Shown: positions 53,604 to 62,148 of the stretch, piece after piece
Layout of the letters: each line of letters begins with the position of its first letter
How positions within the stretch are numbered: position 1 is the first letter of the stretch
NCBI GenBank assembly: GCA_017516745.1
Contig: JAFXBF010000011.1
Coordinates: 62,001 to 126,000, forward strand
Origin: Clostridia bacterium
GTDB taxonomy: Bacteria > Bacillota > Clostridia > Oscillospirales > Acutalibacteraceae
DNA length: 64,000 bases
Direction: 5' to 3'
Translations under genes and position numbers: made by a program
Notes under the pieces: model-generated
Databases searched by the model: none
Told to the model about the DNA's origin: nothing
Seen by the model: only the letters and a program-made list of their open reading frames with translations

Positions 53604-54560
53604 ATGGAAACAATAAACACAAACTACAATTTTCAAAGGCAGGAATACTCCTCTCTGCGCAGGCACGGTCTTCTGGTCGGTGCCTGTCTGCTGGGCAATT
53701 TCCTTTTACAGAATGTGTTTGTGCTTATCTTACGCCTTTTCGGTCTGCTTGAAGCTTTTTACGGCAACGCTTCTTTTCAGTATGCGGCAAGTGCCGTTTT
53801 CGTAACGGCAGGCTGTCTGGGTATTCCGTTTTTCTTTATGAGCTGCCGCAAGGGCTCGCTGAGCTACCGCCGTGCCTTGCCGTTTAATTTCCCCGAGGAT
53901 AAGAGCAAGGCGTTTTACCTCATCTGTGCAGGCTTTGCCTTCTGCCTTGCCTCGAATTATCTGGCTGTTTATTTCAACGCTTTCTTAAACGGTGTCGGTG
54001 TCGGCACGGTAGAGAATGAAGTGGTCGAATCAGTCAGTGGCGGTGATACCTTCCTCAATTTTCTTTGTGCTGCGGTTGTTGCACCGCTTGTGGAGGAGTT
54101 TGTTTTCCGTGGTGTTATAATGCAGCCTCTGCGCCGCTTCGGCAACGTGTTTGCCGTTGTTGCTTCCGCACTTCTTTTCGGCCTTTCCCACGGCGGCCCT
54201 TCCAATATCGTCTTTGCGTTTCTCTGCGGTGTTGCGCTCGGCTTTGTCGTAATCGCTTCAAAAAGCATCTGGGTTGGCATTGCGGTGCATTTTCTTAACA
54301 ATTTCTATGCCGTGGCTTCTTACGAGCTTTACAATGCCTTTCCTTCGCTTGGTGCACTTCCGCAGCTCATTATGGGCGCTGTTATATTTGCCCTTGGCGC
54401 AGGTGCCGTTGCCGCTCTGCTTGTCAGGCGTGAATTAGGTTTGCCCCGTGTGAATACAACGCTTTCAAAGGGAAAGTGCATCCGTGCGTTTTTTGTGAAT
54501 GTACCTATGCTTCTTGCACTTGCTTATCTTGTTGTAGGTATGTTTACTTATATCAAATAG
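53604..54560 (+). CDS. CPBP-family intramembrane metalloprotease (CAAX protease-like)
   Basis: 318 aa, about eight transmembrane helices. The family's catalytic motifs are visible: EEFVFRG near 164-170, FGLSHGG near 192-198, and HFLNN near 229-233. In bacteria these proteases process small peptides or regulators and some give bacteriocin immunity; the substrate here is unknown. Followed 12 bp later by tadA. Confidence 0.92.
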   Translation: METINTNYNFQRQEYSSLRRHGLLVGACLLGNFLLQNVFVLILRLFGLLEAFYGNASFQYAASAVFVTAGCLGIPFFFMSCRKGSLSYRRALPFNFPEDKSKAFYLICAGFAFCLASNYLAVYFNAFLNGVGVGTVENEVVESVSGGDTFLNFLCAAVVAPLVEEFVFRGVIMQPLRRFGNVFAVVASALLFGLSHGGPSNIVFAFLCGVALGFVVIASKSIWVGIAVHFLNNFYAVASYELYNAFPSLGALPQLIMGAVIFALGAGAVAALLVRRELGLPRVNTTLSKGKCIRAFFVNVPMLLALAYLVVGMFTYIK

Positions 54561-54572
54561 GGGAGCGTAAAA

Positions 54573-55040
54573 ATGACTGGAACCGAAATTATGCTCCGTG
54601 CAATCGAGCTTGCCAAAAAAGCTGCCGAGCTTGACGAAGTACCCGTCGGCGCCGTTGTGGTCAAAGACGGTGAAATAGTAGGCGAAGGCTTCAACCGCCG
54701 TGAAACGGGCAAAAACGCCCTTGCACACGCCGAGCTGGAAGCAATAGACAACGCCTGCAAGCGTCTGGGCGGCTGGCGGCTTCACCAATGTGAAATCTAT
54801 GTTACGCTTGAGCCCTGCCCGATGTGTACGGGTGCAATTATAAATTCACGGCTTAAAAGAATTGTTTTCGGTGCTTACGACCCGAAGGCAGGCTCCGTCG
54901 GCAGCGTGGTAAACCTCTGCGACCTGCCGTATAACCACAAGCCCGAAATTCAGGGCGGCTTTATGCGGGAGCAGTGTTCGTCGCTTCTTACGGAATTTTT
55001 TGCAAGGCTTCGTGAACGCCGCAAACAGGAGGGACACTGA
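54573..55040 (+). CDS. tadA: tRNA adenosine(34) deaminase
   Basis: 155 aa. Zinc deaminase making inosine at the wobble position of tRNA-Arg(ACG). Zinc motifs HAELEAI with His/Glu near 52-54 and EPCPMCTGAI near 80-89. The stop overlaps the start of remB by 1 base (TGATG), indicating coupling. Confidence 0.95.
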   Translation: MTGTEIMLRAIELAKKAAELDEVPVGAVVVKDGEIVGEGFNRRETGKNALAHAELEAIDNACKRLGGWRLHQCEIYVTLEPCPMCTGAIINSRLKRIVFGAYDPKAGSVGSVVNLCDLPYNHKPEIQGGFMREQCSSLLTEFFARLRERRKQEGH

Positions 55041-55306
55041 TGTATCTTCACCTCGGACAGGATACGGTCATAACCTATGACGAAATTTTAGGCATATTCG
55101 ACCTGGAAGCAACCACCGTTTCCAAGGCGACGAGGGATTACCTCGCCACAGCCACGAAGCAGGGTAGGGTAGTCAATGTCGGCTACGAGCTTCCCAAGTC
55201 GTTTATTGTCTGCCGCAATAAAGACGGCGGCACGACAGTATATATTTCACCTATTTCACCCTCAACCCTGCTCAAGCGAAGTAGGTCGAAATTAACTAAC
55301 TTGTAA
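55040..55306 (+). CDS. remB: RemB-like (DUF370) regulatory protein
   Basis: 88 aa. Resembles Bacillus YaaB/RemB: MYLHLGQDTVITYDEILGIFDLE at the N-terminus and YELPKSFIVCRNK...VYISPISPSTLLKR at the end. In Bacillus the gene is also just upstream of gyrB, and related RemA activates matrix genes; the role of RemB itself is less clear. The neighbouring gyrB supports the call. Confidence 0.9.
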   Translation: MYLHLGQDTVITYDEILGIFDLEATTVSKATRDYLATATKQGRVVNVGYELPKSFIVCRNKDGGTTVYISPISPSTLLKRSRSKLTNL

Positions 55307-55336
55307 AAATGCAAATAACATAGGAGGAGTTTTGCT

Positions 55337-57334
55337 TTGGATAATCAGGAAATTCAGCTTCAGGAAACACCCCTTACCGCAGAAGAACTTAACACCGAGC
55401 CCGTTGAGCAGATGGACACCGCCGTAAGCGAAGAATACGGCGCAGGTCAGATTCAGGTTCTCGAAGGTCTCGAGGCGGTTCGTATGCGCCCCGGTATGTA
55501 TATCGGTTCAACAGGCCCCAACGGTCTGCACCACCTTGTTTACGAAATTGTTGACAACTCAATCGACGAAGCTCTTGCAGGCTTCTGTACTCACATCGAG
55601 GTTGAAATTGAGCCGGGCGATATAATCAGCGTTCGTGATAACGGCCGTGGTATCCCCGTTGATATGAACGAAAAAATGGGTCTGCCCGCAGTTACCGTTG
55701 TTCTCACCGTTCTTCACGCAGGCGGTAAGTTCGGCGGCAGCGGCTACAAGGTTTCGGGCGGTCTTCACGGTGTCGGTTCGTCCGTAGTTAACGCTCTTTC
55801 GGAGTGGTTTGAGGTAGAGGTTTCCCGTAACGGCAACGTTTACCGCCAGCGCTTCGAGCGTGGCAACATTATGAGCGACCTTGATGTTGTCGGCAGCAGT
55901 GACACTACGGGTACCTTCATCCGCTTCAAGGCAGATGCCGAAATCTTTACCGAAACAACAGTTTATGAGTTTGAGGTGCTTGAACGCAGGCTGCGTGAAT
56001 CGGCCTTCCTCAACGCAGGCCTTAAAATCACCTTTACCGACAGACGTGACCCCGACAATATTGTCGAGCGTGTATTCTGTTTTGAGGGCGGCCTGAGCGA
56101 GTTTGTAAATTATACAAACGAAAGCCACGGCCTTACCCCCATTCAGCCTGCACCCATTCATTTTTCCAGCGTGCGTGACGATTCGAGCGCAGAAATCGCT
56201 CTTATGTATAACGACGGCTATAAGGAAACAATAATCAGCTTTGCCAACAATGTCCGCACCATAGACGGCGGTACACACGAAACGGGCTTCAAGACCGCAC
56301 TCACCAAGGTCTTTAACGACTACGGCAGAAAGTACGGTATACTCAAGGATAACGACAAGAATCTTTCGGGTGAAGACGTGCGTGAGGGTATTGTTGCAAT
56401 TATCAGCGTAAAGCTCACCGAGGCACAGTTTGAGGGCCAGACCAAGGGCAAGCTCGGCAACACGGAAATGACAAAGCTCGTTTCCAAAACTGTTGTTGAT
56501 AAGCTGATGACCTATTTCGAGGAAAATCCGCAGATTGCCAAAGTTCTCCTCAATAAAGCGCTTGAGGCTTCCCGTGTGCGTGAGGCTGTGCGTAAGGCAA
56601 AGGAATCCGCCCGTAAGAGCGCCCTTTCCAACTCCAGCTCACTTCCCGGCAAGCTTGCCGACTGTACCGACAGAAACCCCGAAAACACAGAGCTCTACAT
56701 CGTCGAGGGTGATTCTGCAGGCGGCTCCGCAAAGCTTGGCAGAGATAACAGATATCAGGCTATCCTTCCCTTGTGGGGTAAAATGCTCAATGTTGAAAAG
56801 GCAAGACTGGACAAGGTTATCGGCAACGATAAGCTCACTCCCGTTGTAACCGCACTCGGCACGGGTATTGATGAGGATTTCGATATTACAAAGCTGCGTT
56901 ACCACAAAATCGTCATCATGGCCGATGCCGACGTTGACGGCGCCCACATCAGAACACTTCTTCTTACCTTCTTCTTCCGCTATATGCGCCCGCTTATTGA
57001 CAGCGGCTATATCTATATTGCTCAGCCGCCTCTGTTCAAAGTTACCAAGGGCAAGAAGGTTGCCTACGCCTTCTCCGATGAAGAGCGTGACGAGAAAATT
57101 GCCGAATTCGGCGGCAGCTGCGATGTTCAGCGCTACAAAGGTCTCGGTGAAATGGACCCCGACCAGCTTCGTGAAACAACTATGGACCCTGCAAACCGCA
57201 CAATGCTGCGTGTGACGCTTGAGGATGCAATCCTTGCAGACGAAACCTTCTCAATTCTTATGGGCGACAAGGTTGAGCCCAGAAGAGAATTCATTGAGAA
57301 GAACGCAAAATACGTACAGAATCTTGATATATAA
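55337..57334 (+). CDS. gyrB: DNA gyrase subunit B
   Basis: 665 aa. ATPase subunit of the type II topoisomerase that adds negative supercoils. GHKL ATPase motifs: [12 protein letters not shown] near 50-61, [10 protein letters not shown] near 73-82, DNGRGIPV near 100-107, [15 protein letters not shown] near 142-156; Toprim [10 protein letters not shown] near 457-466 and [13 protein letters not shown] near 535-547. The TTG start follows GGAGGAG. gyrA is not adjacent; remB precedes and glyA follows by 21 bp. Confidence 0.97.
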   Translation: MDNQEIQLQETPLTAEELNTEPVEQMDTAVSEEYGAGQIQVLEGLEAVRMRPGMYIGSTGPNGLHHLVYEIVDNSIDEALAGFCTHIEVEIEPGDIISVRDNGRGIPVDMNEKMGLPAVTVVLTVLHAGGKFGGSGYKVSGGLHGVGSSVVNALSEWFEVEVSRNGNVYRQRFERGNIMSDLDVVGSSDTTGTFIRFKADAEIFTETTVYEFEVLERRLRESAFLNAGLKITFTDRRDPDNIVERVFCFEGGLSEFVNYTNESHGLTPIQPAPIHFSSVRDDSSAEIALMYNDGYKETIISFANNVRTIDGGTHETGFKTALTKVFNDYGRKYGILKDNDKNLSGEDVREGIVAIISVKLTEAQFEGQTKGKLGNTEMTKLVSKTVVDKLMTYFEENPQIAKVLLNKALEASRVREAVRKAKESARKSALSNSSSLPGKLADCTDRNPENTELYIVEGDSAGGSAKLGRDNRYQAILPLWGKMLNVEKARLDKVIGNDKLTPVVTALGTGIDEDFDITKLRYHKIVIMADADVDGAHIRTLLLTFFFRYMRPLIDSGYIYIAQPPLFKVTKGKKVAYAFSDEERDEKIAEFGGSCDVQRYKGLGEMDPDQLRETTMDPANRTMLRVTLEDAILADETFSILMGDKVEPRREFIEKNAKYVQNLDI

Positions 57335-57355
57335 ATTTTAAGGGGATATAAAATT

Positions 57356-58603
57356 ATGTTTGAAAATGTACTTGATTCAATCGGCCTTATCGCCAAGACG
57401 GATAAGGAAGTAGCCGACGCTATGCAGCTCGAGCTTGACAGACAGAAGAGAAACATCGAGCTTATCGCTTCCGAAAACATCGTTTCGCCTGCAGTTATGG
57501 CTGCAATGGGCAGCGTGCTGACAAATAAGTATGCAGAGGGCTACCCTGCAAAGCGCTACTACGGCGGCTGTGAATGCGTTGATATTGTTGAAAATATCGC
57601 CATTGAGCGTGCAAAGCAGCTTTTCGGTGCAGAACATGTCAACGTTCAGCCTCACTCGGGCTCACAGGCAAATTTCGCCGTTTACAATGCATTCCTCAAG
57701 CCGGGTGACACCGTTATCGGTATGAGCCTCGACTGCGGCGGCCACCTTACACACGGCTCACCTGCAAACTTAAGCGGCAAGCTCTACAACTTCGTTCCCT
57801 ACGGTGTTACCGAAGAAGGCTTTATCGACTATGACGAGCTTGAAAGACTTGCCTGTGAAGTAAAGCCCAAGCTCATTGTTGCAGGTGCTTCCGCATACCC
57901 CAGAACAATCGACTTCCGCCGTATCGGCAAGATTGCAAAGCTTGCAGGCAGCCTGTTTATGGTTGATATGGCTCATATCGCAGGTCTTGTTGCCGCAGAG
58001 CTTCACGAGTCACCCGTACCCTTTGCAGACTTTGTAACAACCACAACCCATAAGACTCTCCGTGGCCCCAGAGGCGGTATGATACTCTGCAAGGAAGAGT
58101 ACGCAAAGGAAATTGATAAGGCTATCTTCCCCGGCAGCCAGGGCGGCCCTCTTATGCACGTTATCGCAGGTAAGGCTGTCTGCTTCGGCGAAGCACTCAA
58201 GCCCGAATTCAAAGCATACCAGGAGCAGATTGTCAAGAACGCAAAGGCTCTTGCTTCAGCTCTCCTCGAAAAGGGCTTCAACCTTGTTTCAGGCGGTACG
58301 GACAACCACCTTATGCTTGTTGACCTTCGTCCCTTCAGCATCACGGGTAAAGAGCTTGAAAAGCGCCTTGACACCGTTTATATCACAGTCAATAAGAACG
58401 CTATCCCCAACGACCCCGAAAAGTTCTTCATTACAAGCGGTGTTCGTATCGGCACAGCAGCAGTCACCTCCAGAGGCCTTGTTGAAGAGGATATGGTAAA
58501 GATTGCTCAGCTTATCTACCTTGCCGCAACGGATTACGAAAACAGTGCAGACAAAATCCGTGAGGAAGTCAACGCAATCTGCGCAAAGTGCCCCATTTAT
58601 TAA
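57356..58603 (+). CDS. glyA: Serine hydroxymethyltransferase
   Basis: 415 aa. PLP enzyme converting serine and THF to glycine and 5,10-methylene-THF. [15 protein letters not shown] near 31-45, [16 protein letters not shown] near 58-73, and the PLP-lysine motif [14 protein letters not shown] with Lys near 231. A divergent copy of the structured repeat lies immediately after its stop codon, in opposite orientation. Confidence 0.98.
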   Translation: MFENVLDSIGLIAKTDKEVADAMQLELDRQKRNIELIASENIVSPAVMAAMGSVLTNKYAEGYPAKRYYGGCECVDIVENIAIERAKQLFGAEHVNVQPHSGSQANFAVYNAFLKPGDTVIGMSLDCGGHLTHGSPANLSGKLYNFVPYGVTEEGFIDYDELERLACEVKPKLIVAGASAYPRTIDFRRIGKIAKLAGSLFMVDMAHIAGLVAAELHESPVPFADFVTTTTHKTLRGPRGGMILCKEEYAKEIDKAIFPGSQGGPLMHVIAGKAVCFGEALKPEFKAYQEQIVKNAKALASALLEKGFNLVSGGTDNHLMLVDLRPFSITGKELEKRLDTVYITVNKNAIPNDPEKFFITSGVRIGTAAVTSRGLVEEDMVKIAQLIYLAATDYENSADKIREEVNAICAKCPIY

Positions 58604-58606
58604 TGG

Positions 58607-58764
58607 GTACACTCCTGAAAACCCATTGCACAATCTTGTGAGTGCTTTTTCCGCCATATCGTTCCGAAATACTCGGCAATACACAAAGTATTGCCTGCGT
58701 TTTCAAAACTTCTCTGACGAAAAATCATCTCACAATCTTTGCACACTGTGTTTTCGTCGTGTAC
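58607..58764 (-). repeat. Structured intergenic repeat element, divergent copy 3
   Basis: On the minus strand this 158-bp stretch shares ordered blocks with copies 1 and 2: GATTTTT, AAAACGCAG, a hairpin, CGAGTATTT, and ACGAT...ATGGCGGAAA, at near-identical spacing. The hairpin between AAAACGCA and GAGTATTT is GGCAATAC/GTATTGCC here, different in sequence but intact. Its ends are again imperfect inverted repeats beginning GTACAC. It starts just after the glyA stop. Confidence 0.65.
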
Positions 58765-58799
58765 TTATGTCGTGCACCTGTGAAGATTTATAGAAATTC

Positions 58800-58832
58800 A
58801 ACTGCTCTGTCATTTGACGGGGCAGTTTTTTT
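58800..58832 (+). terminator. Terminator downstream of glyA
   Basis: AACTGC-TC-TGTCA with TGAC-GG-GCAGTT and a TTTTTTT tail. The remaining gap to 58909 shows nothing else. Confidence 0.88.
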
Positions 58833-58909
58833 GTCGGCGTTCTTTACCTTCGTGTTACTTTGTCATTACCTGTTTGTTACTTTACAGTTAATAATTTGTG
58901 AACAAACTG

Positions 58910-58939
58910 TTGACAGGGTGCATAAAAGTTATGTATAAT
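58910..58939 (+). promoter_or_regulatory. Strong promoter for micropeptide 1
   Basis: Consensus TTGACA at 58910-58915, 18-bp spacer, consensus TATAAT at 58934-58939. Confidence 0.85.
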
Positions 58940-58969
58940 TAAGCCAACAAAACAACGGAGGTGAAATTA

Positions 58970-59113
58970 ATGGATACTATTCTCGGTTTTGTACAGCAGC
59001 TTCTTGCTTACCTTAACGAGGGTGAGGCAGCAGACATCGTAGGTATGGTTAAGAATTCCGGCGTTGTTGAGGCTGTTATCAACTTCTTCAAGAGCATTAT
59101 TGAACTCTTCTAA
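58970..59113 (+). CDS. Leaderless amphipathic micropeptide 1, 47 aa
   Basis: Predicted peptide starts MDTILGFVQQLLAYL and ends VVEAVINFFKSIIELF. Two amphipathic helices flank a polar/Gly-Asn middle; net charge is about -4 and there is no signal peptide or Cys. The near-perfect ribosome site CGGAGGTGA, consensus promoter and own terminator argue for a real, highly expressed gene. Size, acidity, N-formyl-Met start without leader, and helix-NG-helix layout recall beta-type phenol-soluble modulins and leaderless bacteriocins; this is analogy, not demonstrated homology. Confidence 0.75.
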   Translation: MDTILGFVQQLLAYLNEGEAADIVGMVKNSGVVEAVINFFKSIIELF

Positions 59114-59151
59114 GAAAACGCTTCTCATTCACATTTTCATAAACCCTACAT

Positions 59152-59181
59152 AAAGACCTTTGTCATCGGACAGGGGTCTTT
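59152..59181 (+). terminator. Terminator after micropeptide 1
   Basis: AAAGACC...TGTC with GACA...GGTCTTT, then AATTTTCC. Confidence 0.75.
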
Positions 59182-59247
59182 AATTTTCCTTTGGGGAAGA
59201 ATATTAACGAAATATGAATAAATATGCGAGAAATATGTTGTTTTTGA

Positions 59248-59276
59248 TTGACAAAGTAAAAAAATAGGAATATACT
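59248..59276 (+). promoter_or_regulatory. Strong promoter for micropeptide 2
   Basis: TTGACA at 59248-59253, 17-bp spacer, TATACT at 59271-59276. Confidence 0.82.
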
Positions 59277-59314
59277 TTTTACATCAAGTATTGTAAACGG
59301 AGGTGAAATTTACA

Positions 59315-59461
59315 ATGGATGCTATCATGGAAGTAATCGGCAAGATCGACTTTGAGCAGATTATCGATGTCGTTAAGAAGGTAGTTGCTTGGATTCAGGA
59401 GTCCGGTATCATCGAGAAGGTTATCGATGTAGTTAAGGGTCTCATCGCTAACATTGCCTAA
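59315..59461 (+). CDS. Leaderless amphipathic micropeptide 2, 48 aa
   Basis: Starts MDAIMEVIGKIDFEQI and ends KVIDVVKGLIANIA. A heptad-like spacing of Ile/Val with Asp/Glu/Lys gives a strongly amphipathic helix broken by SG near residue 30; net charge about -3; no leader, no Cys. It contains a partial internal repeat (QIIDVVKKVVAWI and KVIDVVKGLIANI). Site CGGAGGTGA matches that of peptide 1, and both begin Met-Asp, so the two are probably paralogous or functionally paired. Own promoter and terminator. Confidence 0.75.
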   Translation: MDAIMEVIGKIDFEQIIDVVKKVVAWIQESGIIEKVIDVVKGLIANIA

Positions 59462-59480
59462 TTTTATTATTATGCAGATA

Positions 59481-59508
59481 AAAACTCTCGCTTAAATGCG
59501 GGAGTTTT
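59481..59508 (+). terminator. Terminator after micropeptide 2
   Basis: AAAACTCTCGC pairs with GCGGGAGTTTT, then TGTTTT. Confidence 0.85.
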
Positions 59509-59568
59509 TGTTTTATGCTCGTTTTGGTGTCAATAATAAAAGAAAACCGAAAAGGGTAGACAAGATAT

Positions 59569-60282
59569 ATGGACAAAGAAAAAATCAGGTTTAAAGTCGA
59601 TTATCTTCTGCTGGGCGAAAGGCAGTTTTCACGCCTTACGGTGCTTGTACCGCAGGTGCTCAAAATACTGTCCTTCGGGCTGATTGTGCTTGCAGTACCT
59701 CAGATAGATGTGTTGTATTATTCATTTCCCATGCTCGGTGTGCTTTATGTTCTTGCCGCAGTTTTGCTGCGGCTGTTGGTGTGGTGTGCGGAGCTTTTGC
59801 GTGACAGATGGTTTATGCACAGAATAACCGGTATGAAAATATCCGCTTCAAGTCTGCTTGCTCAATTTTCATTTGCGGATATTTTCCGTGCAGCCGTGCT
59901 TGCTATGATTTTGAGGGTGCGTTGTTGGGGCAGGGGACTGCTGTTTTTTACCGTGCCTGCGCTTTGCCTTGCGTTAAGCCTTGGCTTTATCAATTCGGGT
60001 GTCAGCAGTGCGGTGCTCGGTGCTCTCGTGTGCGGAAATATTCTGCTTTTTGCGGTCGCAGGGCTTTTCTGTTCGGCGGCTTTCTGTACAGTGCGCTATG
60101 CGGTAAAGCTTACAAGCCTTGAAAAATCCGGGCTGTTCAGCGCTGTAAAAGAAAAAATAACCGCTCTTGATTCAAGCGGCTTCAGGCTGCTTCGTTTGCG
60201 TGTGCTGTCCGCAGGCACATTTTCTTCGGAGAGAATAATGGCAGGGTTGCTTTATTCCCGGAATATGTTAATAAAGTGTTAA
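59569..60282 (+). CDS. Integral membrane protein of unknown function beside the micropeptides
   Basis: 237 aa. Four likely transmembrane helices (about 25-45, 48-72, 122-145, 148-172) between basic cytoplasmic ends (RFKVDYLLLGERQF; LRLRVLSAG). The ribosome site is weak (AAAGGG). I do not recognise a family. Lying between micropeptide 2 and a secreted small protein, it may serve export, immunity or sensing for these peptides; this is inference. The next gene's promoter is just after its end. Confidence 0.6.
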   Translation: MDKEKIRFKVDYLLLGERQFSRLTVLVPQVLKILSFGLIVLAVPQIDVLYYSFPMLGVLYVLAAVLLRLLVWCAELLRDRWFMHRITGMKISASSLLAQFSFADIFRAAVLAMILRVRCWGRGLLFFTVPALCLALSLGFINSGVSSAVLGALVCGNILLFAVAGLFCSAAFCTVRYAVKLTSLEKSGLFSAVKEKITALDSSGFRLLRLRVLSAGTFSSERIMAGLLYSRNMLIKC

Positions 60283-60290
60283 CGAAAGTG

Positions 60291-60319
60291 TTGACAATAT
60301 CTGCCTCGTGTGGTAAAAT
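60291..60319 (+). promoter_or_regulatory. Strong promoter for the secreted small protein
   Basis: TTGACA at 60291-60296, 17-bp spacer, TAAAAT at 60314-60319. Confidence 0.82.
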
Positions 60320-60369
60320 ACATTGCAAGCAAAAGTCACAAAATAACAAAATAAAGGAGAAAAATCAGA

Positions 60370-60735
60370 ATGAAAAAGTCTTTCAGAAAAGTACTTGCCG
60401 TTATTATGAGCGTAGTAATGCTTCTCGGCGCAACAAGCATCACAGCCTTCGCAGCAGATGAAAAGGTCGGTTCCTTCGATAACATTATAAAGGCATTTTC
60501 CGATTGGATTGACGCTATCACCAACTACGAAATGAGTGATTTTAACGACTTTGTAACAGCTATCCTCGGTCTCTTCGGCTTCAAGGGTGCATTCGAAGGC
60601 GTTCACAGCATTCCCTCTCTTGTTGACGAGTGGTTCGGCTGGCTTGGCGATCTCGGCGGCCTTTACGAAACTATTATCAACTTCCTCAGCACATCCGAGC
60701 TTCTTAACCTTATCAACGGCTTCCTTTCCAAGTAA
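60370..60735 (+). CDS. Small secreted amphipathic protein, 121 aa
   Basis: A clear signal peptide (KKSFRK, hydrophobic core, AFA cleavage near residue 29) releases an acidic mature protein of about 92 residues built of predicted amphipathic helices: NIIKAFSDWIDAI, FVTAILGLFGFKGAF, IPSLVDEWFGWLGDLGGLYETII and LLNLINGFL. No Cys and no known domain. Its composition (Ile/Leu/Phe/Gly/Asp/Asn) and helix style resemble the two leaderless peptides upstream, suggesting one system. AAAGGAG precedes the start. Confidence 0.75.
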   Translation: MKKSFRKVLAVIMSVVMLLGATSITAFAADEKVGSFDNIIKAFSDWIDAITNYEMSDFNDFVTAILGLFGFKGAFEGVHSIPSLVDEWFGWLGDLGGLYETIINFLSTSELLNLINGFLSK

Positions 60736-60752
60736 TTAATTCGTATTTTTTC

Positions 60753-60780
60753 AAAAACCCTCTTTCACAAGAGGGTTTTT
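60753..60780 (+). terminator. Terminator after the secreted small protein
   Basis: AAAAACCCTCTT pairs with AAGAGGGTTTTT. Confidence 0.9.
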
Positions 60781-60819
60781 TCTGTTATATTAAAGAAAAA
60801 CATATCAGGAGAATTACCT

Positions 60820-62133
60820 ATGAAATACGAAAACAACTGGGACTCTCTCAATTCAAGACCCGTGCCCGAATGGTTTGCCGATGCAAAGTTCGGCATCTTC
60901 ATCCATTGGGGTCTTTATTCTGTGCCTGCATACGCACCCAAGGGCGATTATGCGGAGTGGTACGGCTATTCCTGCAATCTTGAAACTCCTGAGCATCCTT
61001 CACATCCGAAATATAAGGAATTCCACAGGAAGCACTACAATTCAAGACCCTACTACGATTTTATAAACGATTTTACGGGTTACCGTTTCGATGCAAATAA
61101 GTGGGCTCAGCTTTTCAAAAAAGCAGGCGCAAAGTACATAAACTTCGTTTCCAAGCATCACGACGGCTACTGCCTATACGAAACCGAATATGCACCGGGT
61201 CTCAACTCTGTTGAGTGTGCACCCAAGCGTGATTTCCTTATGGAGCTCAAAAACGCTATGGAGGGTACAGGTGTTCGTTTCGGCGTTTACCACTCTGTTT
61301 ATGAGTGGTGGCACCCCTATTACCTTGAGGACCCCGAAAAATATGCGCTTGAGCACCTTCATCCCATGCTCAAGGAGCTTATTGAAAAGTATCAGCCTAA
61401 CACACTGTTTACCGACGGCGAATGGTCACACGAAAGCTCTGTCTGGCATTCAACGGAGTTTCTGCAGTGGCTTTACAACGAGTCAAGCGTAAAGGATTTC
61501 ATAGTTCCCAACGACCGTTGGGGTAAGGAAACCCGTGGTAAGCTCGGCGGTAACTTCACAACAGAATACGGAATAATTGATGTTTACCTCGGTACTGAAA
61601 GAAGAATTGAGGATGTTGAGCTTGACAGACCGTTTGAAGAGTGCAGAGGTATCGGCCGCTCCTTCGGTATCAACAAGGAGGAAGAGGTAGAGGATTACCT
61701 TTCCGCAAAGGAGCTGCTTGAAACTCTTTGCGACCTTGTTTCAAAGGGCGGTAACTTCCTGCTGAATATCGGCCCCGATGCAGACGGTACAATTCCCGTA
61801 ATTATGGAAGAGCGTCTGCTCCAGATGGGCGACTGGCTTCGTGTCAACGGCGAAGCAATTTACGGCACACGTGTCTATACTAAAAAGCTCCAGGACGGCG
61901 TATACTACACCAAGAAGGGCGACGACGTTTACGCAATAATCAACCGTTTCCCGTTCGGCTCTCAGGTGCTTAACGAGGTTGAATATTCCGCAGATATCAA
62001 GGCTTCTCTTCTGGGCTGTGATGCCGTGCTTGAGGTTAAGGACAACGCAGGCAAGGCGGAAATCGTCTTCCCTGCAATCAACCCCGATAACCTTGACAGT
62101 AACTGGCTATACACAATAAAACTTACAAAATAA
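60820..62133 (+). CDS. Alpha-L-fucosidase (GH29 family)
   Basis: 437 aa, no signal peptide, so intracellular release of fucose from imported glycans such as mucin or milk oligosaccharides. Family motifs: WFADAKFGIFIHWGLYSVPAY near 18-38, YINFVSKHHDGYCLY near 107-121, and the nucleophile in LFTDGEW at Asp199; NFLLNIGPDADG near 312-323 is also typical. It lacks the C-terminal beta-sandwich extension of larger GH29s. Followed 15 bp later by a phosphohexomutase gene. Confidence 0.92.
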   Translation: MKYENNWDSLNSRPVPEWFADAKFGIFIHWGLYSVPAYAPKGDYAEWYGYSCNLETPEHPSHPKYKEFHRKHYNSRPYYDFINDFTGYRFDANKWAQLFKKAGAKYINFVSKHHDGYCLYETEYAPGLNSVECAPKRDFLMELKNAMEGTGVRFGVYHSVYEWWHPYYLEDPEKYALEHLHPMLKELIEKYQPNTLFTDGEWSHESSVWHSTEFLQWLYNESSVKDFIVPNDRWGKETRGKLGGNFTTEYGIIDVYLGTERRIEDVELDRPFEECRGIGRSFGINKEEEVEDYLSAKELLETLCDLVSKGGNFLLNIGPDADGTIPVIMEERLLQMGDWLRVNGEAIYGTRVYTKKLQDGVYYTKKGDDVYAIINRFPFGSQVLNEVEYSADIKASLLGCDAVLEVKDNAGKAEIVFPAINPDNLDSNWLYTIKLTK

Positions 62134-62148
62134 AGAAGGCGTGTAATA

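Noticed and set aside
58503-58938. 96- and 98-codon plus-strand ORFs after glyA
   Set aside because: They cross the structured element and the terminator at 58800 and have no credible start signals.
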